A model generated the notes under the pieces. That model searched no databases. It was given only the letters and a program-made list of their open reading frames with translations, and was not told where the DNA came from. A stretch of 10,546 bases of DNA, taken from assembly GCA_025462985.1 (NCBI GenBank), contig JAOAPP010000667.1, forward strand, positions 1 to 10,546, read 5' to 3'. Below are positions 6,905-10,546 of the stretch, in pieces. Position 1 is the stretch's first letter; each line of letters begins with the position of its first letter. Origin of the DNA: Bryobacterales bacterium (lineage in GTDB: Bacteria; Acidobacteriota; Terriglobia; Bryobacterales; Bryobacteraceae). The position numbers and the translations under genes are program-made.

Positions 6905-7489
6905 TCACCGGGAACGCACCCCGAGGCAGTATTTGAAGACCATCCAGAGCAGCGCAATCGCAAACCCCGCAGCAGCCTTGTACTCCTGATTCCGCAAATA
7001 CACAGCTGTCGAAAATCGCGCTACCCTGCCCCCCCATTTGCGAGCCGGCAGAAAGCGATTCACGGTCGTTGCATACCACGCATACTCGGGAAACAAGTTG
7101 CGGAGATGTTGCTCTTCGAGTTCGATGACCGGCAAATACACAAGCAGAAACGCCGCCGCGAACATAAAACCAAGCAGGACGCTGCGACTGGCCACAACGA
7201 TGCCGGCAGCCACCAGCAAAGTGCCTGCATAAAGCGGATTCCGCATGTACGCGTAAGGACCGGTAGTCGCCAGCCGCTCATTCTTGATCAGATGTCCGGC
7301 AGCCCATGCGCGGATCGCTAACCCGGCAAAACAGAGCGGTATGCCAAAGAACATACTCTGCAGGGTTGGCTTTGAGAACCACGCAAAAGCGAACAGCAGA
7401 ACAAAGCCCGATGCCACACGAAGGCGCTGCACGGCATCCGCATAGCGCTTCGGAAACAGATAGCGCGGCTGAGATTCCAACGTGTTCAC
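6905..7489 (-). CDS. ICMT/PEMT-like integral membrane methyltransferase
   Basis: 194 residues from a GTG start at 7489 that overlaps the TGA of the upstream gene (GTGA), indicating coupling. Hydrophobic segments at about 25-39, 43-63, 88-120 and 171-187 predict an inner-membrane protein. The SAM-binding signature of the isoprenylcysteine carboxyl methyltransferase / phospholipid methyltransferase group is clear: GPYAYMRNPLYAG (77-89), then ELEEQHLRNLFPEYAWY (123-139) and a VNRFLP ending. Bacteria lack prenylated CaaX proteins, so the substrate is probably a lipid, isoprenoid or other membrane molecule. Its place after two heptosyltransferases suggests an envelope lipid, which is inference from context only. 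Family strong, substrate unknown. Confidence 0.85.
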   Translation of the reverse strand: MNTLESQPRYLFPKRYADAVQRLRVASGFVLLFAFAWFSKPTLQSMFFGIPLCFAGLAIRAWAAGHLIKNERLATTGPYAYMRNPLYAGTLLVAAGIVVASRSVLLGFMFAAAFLLVYLPVIELEEQHLRNLFPEYAWYATTVNRFLPARKWGGRVARFSTAVYLRNQEYKAAAGFAIALLWMVFKYCLGVRSR

Positions 7490-8472
7490 GACCGGCTGCT
7501 CACGGCAGACGAAGGATGCACGCCGACAGCCTGCAACACTGCCGAAAACACATCGCTCGGTTCAATGGACAACATGCTGGCTTGAATCTCCTTGTGACGG
7601 TCATACGTGGTGTGCGCCTCGGGTGTTCGCAACACCTGCATACTTCCACCATAAGGACCCGTAGCGGCTGGATCTGTCGGCCCAAAGATCGCAACTCCGC
7701 GTTTGCTGAGACCGGCGGCGATATGAAGCGGACCGCTGTCCACTCCAACCACGGCCGCAGCGCGGCGGGTCGCGTAAATCAAACCGGCGATCGAACTGAC
7801 ATGGACATGAACGTTCGGCAGTCCGTGCAACGACGAAGCGAGCTCCCCGGAAACGTTCATGACGAGCGGGACGCCTTCGCGTGCAAGCAGAGCCGCGAGT
7901 TGGGCATAGCTTTGGAGCGGCCACTGCTTCCCTGCCCACCCCGCGAACGGGCTCGCCAGGACAAATGGCGAAGCGGGAAGATCGCCTTCCGCGCGGCCTT
8001 GGGGGAGCCAGACCTGCTCGGTAATCTGAGTCGCTCCTGCGGCGCGCACCAGTTGTAGATTGCGCTGAATCCGATGAGGACCGGTGACGCGAACTGCACG
8101 CGTGTAAAATCGCGAAGCGAAACGTTCCCGGGCCACTGACCTGTCGAAGCCCCAGAAGACCTTCGGGCGTGCCAGCCGTCCGATCAGCGCCGACTGCAGC
8201 AGACCCTGAAAGTCAAACGCGGCTTGCGGCTGCATCGACCACAGCCGCCTTCCCGAAGCGGTCATTCGCTCCTGATCGCCCACGGCCAGCACTCGGTCGA
8301 CGTAAGGGTTCCCTTCCAGAAGATCAGTCCATCTGCTCTTGACTACCCAGGTCAGGGCATGTTCCGGAAAGCTCAATTTCAGGCTGGTAACGGCCGGCAG
8401 AGCATGAACAATGTCACCCATTGCGCCCAAACGAACGACTAGGATGCTCCCGCGAGTGGCATGAACTTTCAT
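7486..8472 (-). CDS. waaC: GT9 glycosyltransferase, WaaC-like (LPS heptosyltransferase I type)
   Basis: 328 residues from ATG 8472, which overlaps the upstream TGA (ATGA). The frame stays open to 8610, but those extra residues lie over the end of the upstream gene and lack family pattern. The ILVVRLGAMGDIVHALPAV stretch (10-28) with Asp20 matches the WaaC N-terminal catalytic loop. FDFQGLLQSALIGRL (86-100), an AGKQWP motif (180-185, Lys182) and DSGPLHIAAGL (245-255) with GPTDP (264-268) form the nucleotide-sugar site of GT9 enzymes. By family it adds a heptose to Kdo-lipid A at the cytoplasmic face of the inner membrane. In Acidobacteriota the sugar may differ. Pairing with the neighbouring WaaF-like enzyme supports an LPS core role. 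The WaaC label is by resemblance. Confidence 0.82.
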   Translation of the reverse strand: MKVHATRGSILVVRLGAMGDIVHALPAVTSLKLSFPEHALTWVVKSRWTDLLEGNPYVDRVLAVGDQERMTASGRRLWSMQPQAAFDFQGLLQSALIGRLARPKVFWGFDRSVARERFASRFYTRAVRVTGPHRIQRNLQLVRAAGATQITEQVWLPQGRAEGDLPASPFVLASPFAGWAGKQWPLQSYAQLAALLAREGVPLVMNVSGELASSLHGLPNVHVHVSSIAGLIYATRRAAAVVGVDSGPLHIAAGLSKRGVAIFGPTDPAATGPYGGSMQVLRTPEAHTTYDRHKEIQASMLSIEPSDVFSAVLQAVGVHPSSAVSSRS

Positions 8473-9518
8473 TTCTGAACAGCAGCAACGAGGCTCAACG
8501 CGGCTTCGGCCACGCGATCCGAGGTGACGCGCGTCATGCAGCGATGGTCGATGGGACATTCCCGCAACAGACACGGACTGCATTCCACCGGCTCGCGTAC
8601 GACTCGGCACAAGTCACCAGTAGGTCCCGTGGCATGCTCGTCCGTTGCGCCGAATACGACCACGGTGCGAACTCCCAGAGCCGAAGCAATGTGCATGGGG
8701 CCGGAATCGTTTGTCAGATATACTTCGCACGCGGCCGCCATTTCAATAAATGCTCCAAGGGTTGTGTCGCCCGCAAAATTCAGGCAGCGCTCCCCTGCCG
8801 CTTCAACCGCCTGCTGAACCAGCCCGCAGACTTCCGCTTCCTCCTTTGATCCGAATATTGCAATTGAAGCACTCCGCTCGCGAGCTAGTTTGACCGCCGC
8901 TTCCCCAAAACGTTCAGGGAGCCACCGCTTGGCGCCTCCGTACGCGGCGCCAGGACTGACGCCGATAACGGCCGGGCCTATCTGCCTGCTTCGGAAATGC
9001 TCCCGTCCCTTTTCTGCCGCCGTTCGCGCCCCAGCCAGGCGAATACTCGAATCGAGCGAATAGCCGTCGATCAATCCCGCCCGCTTCAAGAGCTCCAAAT
9101 AGTAAAATCGCTGATGGACCGGAATCTCGCCCTTTTCCGGTCGCTCGATCGCATCGGTGAGCAGCCATCCTCGCGCATCCGTGTTGTATCCGATCCGCCT
9201 TGGGATTCCGGCGAGCCGCACCAGGGCGGCCGCTTCGAACGCATTCGGAAGCAATATCGCCGCGTCAAATTGCCTGCTGCGCAAAGTGGACGCGACGCTC
9301 CATTTCTTGCTGATCCCACGACACCCCGGAGGTGCCTCATAAGAAATGAGCTCGTCGCAAAACGGCTCGCGGCCATAAAGTTGAGCAACCCACGGCTTTG
9401 CCAGGATCGCGATGTGCGCGCGCGGGAACCGTGTTCGCAGCGCCTGCAGCGCCGGGACCGACATCACCGCGTCACCCACCCAATTGGTTGCGCGAACAAA
9501 TATTCTTCCGAATTCCAT
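8469..9518 (-). CDS. waaF: GT9 lipopolysaccharide heptosyltransferase II
   Basis: 349 residues from ATG 9518; a TTG immediately before it is an unlikely start. WaaF transfers the second L-glycero-D-manno-heptose onto the LPS inner core. Visible family motifs are NWVGDAVMS (12-20), LLPNAF (89-94), PGAAYGGAKRWLPERF (189-204), NDSGPMHIASALG (270-282) and FGATDEHATGP (289-299). The cysteine-rich stretch with CSPC and RECPIDHRCM (313-328) is the usual WaaF C-terminal signature. There is no good Shine-Dalgarno. It is the first gene of a four-gene minus-strand train, divergent from the tRNA-Val gene with a 127-base gap. Confidence 0.93.
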   Translation of the reverse strand: MEFGRIFVRATNWVGDAVMSVPALQALRTRFPRAHIAILAKPWVAQLYGREPFCDELISYEAPPGCRGISKKWSVASTLRSRQFDAAILLPNAFEAAALVRLAGIPRRIGYNTDARGWLLTDAIERPEKGEIPVHQRFYYLELLKRAGLIDGYSLDSSIRLAGARTAAEKGREHFRSRQIGPAVIGVSPGAAYGGAKRWLPERFGEAAVKLARERSASIAIFGSKEEAEVCGLVQQAVEAAGERCLNFAGDTTLGAFIEMAAACEVYLTNDSGPMHIASALGVRTVVVFGATDEHATGPTGDLCRVVREPVECSPCLLRECPIDHRCMTRVTSDRVAEAALSLVAAVQK

Positions 9519-9591
9519 CAAACTGAACGCTTACTGGTTTGCAGTTTCAGCATACCCGGTGACAAGCGCCGCCGGGCAACGCTCAAAACCG

Positions 9592-9620
9592 CAACACCAA
9601 AATGCCGGGTGTTTTAGAAT
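9592..9620 (+). promoter_or_regulatory. Possible tRNA-Val promoter
   Basis: TAGAAT at 9615-9620 is a good -10 box and would start transcription about 20 bases before the tRNA. The matching -35 position at 9592-9597 (CAACAC) is poor. Only the -10 is convincing. Confidence 0.3.
9593..9613. repeat. Short inverted repeat between waaF and tRNA-Val
   Basis: AACACC (9593-9598) and GGTGTT (9608-9613) pair as a 6-bp stem with a 9-base loop. In the + direction it ends in a run of four T. It lies in the 127-base divergent spacer, in which no ORF of note is seen. It may be a chance hairpin or a weak regulatory site. Confidence 0.25.
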
Positions 9621-9645
9621 CAAAAAGAAGGCTGTTCAGTCGTCG

Positions 9646-9722
9646 GGGCGCGTAGCTCAGCTGGTTAGAGCGCCTGCTTCACACGCAGGAGGCCCGGGGT
9701 TCGAGTCCCTGCGCGCCCACCA
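9646..9722 (+). tRNA. tRNA-Val(CAC), CCA encoded
   Basis: A full cloverleaf can be drawn. The acceptor GGGCGCG (9646-9652) pairs with CGCGCCC (9712-9718). The D-arm is GCTC (9655-9658) with GAGC (9668-9671). The anticodon stem CCTGC/GCAGG (9673-9677, 9685-9689) holds loop TTCACAC with anticodon CAC at 9680-9682, reading valine codon GUG. The T-arm has loop TTCGAGT (9700-9706). Discriminator A9719 is followed by encoded CCA (9720-9722). The gene is intact although a recombinase remnant lies just downstream, as expected when an element integrates and restores the tRNA 3' end. Confidence 0.96.
9700..9722 (+). other. Candidate attachment site: 3' end of tRNA-Val
   Basis: Tyrosine recombinases often integrate at the T-loop and 3' end of tRNA genes. 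The recombinase remnant starts about 100 bases downstream with its 3' end facing the tRNA. No second copy of this segment is seen in the window, so the partner site would lie beyond 10546. This is inferred from position only. Confidence 0.3.
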
Positions 9723-9823
9723 ATCAAGTCAATGAGTTCGAAATTTCCGCAGCAACCTGCAGACAAGATGTACGGAAGATTGTAAGGATGGAACGGAACA
9801 TCCCAGTGACCCGATGCCGACAT

Positions 9824-10546
9824 CTACTGAACCATCATTGGCTGGTCAGCCCGTGAATCCCCTATGGGAACGCCCGCTCGTGACTGGGCCCACAACCTGG
9901 GTCGGGCTTCTGCGCGCTGTTCGGCCTTAATTCTTGCGTGTTCGTCGGTCGCCTTTCGCGCAGCTTTCTCGCTGATGTGTTTGTAATGGTAGGATGTGCG
10001 CTTCGAGTGGCGCCCGGACTGTGCCTTCAGTACTTACTGCGGCGTTCCAATCTCGCCATGACTCGTCACCCAGTTATGGCGAAGATCGTGACCTCTGAGA
10101 CCGCGCAGACCAGCACGCTCCGTGAGTTTGCACCATGGGGTACGCCAGCTCTTGGCAGGCTTCGTTGGATCGTAACGCCGGACTCGGACGATTAATCCGT
10201 CCTCTCGCGTCGCCGTCTCGGTTACGAGCGCCGGGATAAAGTAGTGATCCGGGAGAGTTGCTCCAATGCTTCGAGCGCGTCCAAGCAAGTCCTTCGCAGA
10301 CGCCAGGGCGCCATCATTCAGTGGAATCGTTCGCACTCCTCCTTGGTTTTGCTCTTCTGGAGTCGAATTTCGCCAGCTACGAAGTCGATCCGCTTGAGTT
10401 GCAGGTTTCTAACCTCGACGCCACGCATCCCGGTCTCATCTCCAGAACCGTGGCATGATACGCCACAGCCCACCGCGTTCGGGATTTCGCGACATCCAAG
10501 AGCGTCACTTGTGGTTCGCCAATAATCCATCCGGCGCTAAACCATT
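9824..10546 (-). pseudogene. Decayed tyrosine recombinase (phage-type integrase), N-terminus beyond window
   Basis: Reading the minus strand from 10546, three frames join into one integrase. Frame one gives WAVAYHATVLEM (to about 10437). A one-base loss there shifts to TGMRGVEVRNLQL (10434 on), which holds the box I Arg, then IDFVAGEIRLQKSKT with the hairpin Lys. A second one-base loss near 10342 shifts to GGVRTIPLNDGALASAKDLL and on to HDLRHNW (10090-10070), the box II His and Arg. An in-frame TAA at 10036-10034 cuts the chain, but the same frame continues with VLKAQSGRHSKRTSYHYKHI, holding the putative nucleophile Tyr (9985-9983), to a TAG at 9826-9824. The usual G-H of box III reads G-R-H. 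With two frameshifts and a stop it cannot make an intact enzyme. Confidence 0.85.

Noticed and set aside
7306..8058. A 250-codon + strand open frame opposite the waaC-like gene
   Set aside because: It is the antisense shadow of a gene with clear GT9 motifs, has low-complexity Arg/His/Ser-rich content and shows no family pattern.
8473..8610. N-terminal extension of the waaC-like gene back to 8610
   Set aside because: Those 46 codons overlap the WaaF C-terminus, and the GT9 fold starts right after ATG 8472 with an ATGA overlap typical of coupled genes.
8997..9617. A 206-codon + strand open frame opposite waaF
   Set aside because: It is an antisense shadow of WaaF, Arg-rich with no domain seen, and it runs into the intergenic spacer by chance.
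9786..9803. Inverted repeat GGATG/CATCC between tRNA-Val and the integrase remnant
   Set aside because: Only five pairs with an 8-base loop and no T-run follows, so it is not supportable as a terminator or recombinase arm site.
9938..10195. An 85-codon + strand open frame over the integrase remnant
   Set aside because: It is antisense to a recognisable recombinase reading frame and has no domain of its own.
1..10546. CRISPR array, insertion sequence or toxin-antitoxin pair
   Set aside because: I looked for regular spaced repeats, transposase motifs and small paired ORFs and saw none beyond the integrase remnant.

Overview
The window reads as a piece of an Acidobacteriota chromosome, most likely from the Solibacteres/Bryobacterales side. 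The main reason is the protein at 1402-2901, whose C-terminal half matches the TIGR03437 domain typical of Solibacter-type proteins. The WaaC/WaaF-type heptosyltransferases point to a Gram-negative, LPS-making cell. The taxon is inferred from protein families only.

Layout. On the + strand at the left edge lie the last 60 codons of a GH3 glycoside hydrolase (1-183) and a small DUF2007-like protein (188-448). Everything from 433 to 9518 is on the minus strand and falls into two tightly packed gene trains. Read in transcription order, the first train is a waaF-type heptosyltransferase (9518-8469), a waaC-type heptosyltransferase (8472-7486), an ICMT-like membrane methyltransferase (7489-6905) and a TIM-barrel sugar isomerase/epimerase (6868-5909). 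The first three overlap by 4 bases each. A strong hairpin follows (5898-5861), then a possible promoter with nested inverted repeats. The second train is a phosphofructokinase with PPi-type active-site residues (5775-4591), a TIGR00300 LOR/SDH-domain enzyme of the archaeal ornithine cyclodeaminase type (4588-3347), queF (3340-2942), a secreted beta-propeller/TIGR03437 protein (2901-1402) and galT (1398-433). Gaps within it are 2 to 40 bases. The galT 3' end overlaps the convergent DUF2007-like gene by 16 bases.

The right end differs. A complete tRNA-Val(CAC) with encoded CCA (9646-9722) is followed, on the minus strand, by a decayed tyrosine recombinase (9824 to the window edge). It carries two frameshifts and an internal stop, yet keeps most of its catalytic motifs. 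This looks like the end of an old integrative element placed at the tRNA gene; the rest would lie beyond 10546.

The first train makes sense as LPS inner-core and envelope assembly. The second joins sugar entry (Leloir galactose, reversible PPi glycolysis), ornithine/proline metabolism, queuosine precursor synthesis and a secreted protein of unknown function. It looks like co-transcribed housekeeping genes rather than one pathway. I found no CRISPR array, insertion sequence, toxin-antitoxin pair or clear new defence system. No gene-free stretch exceeds 300 bases.
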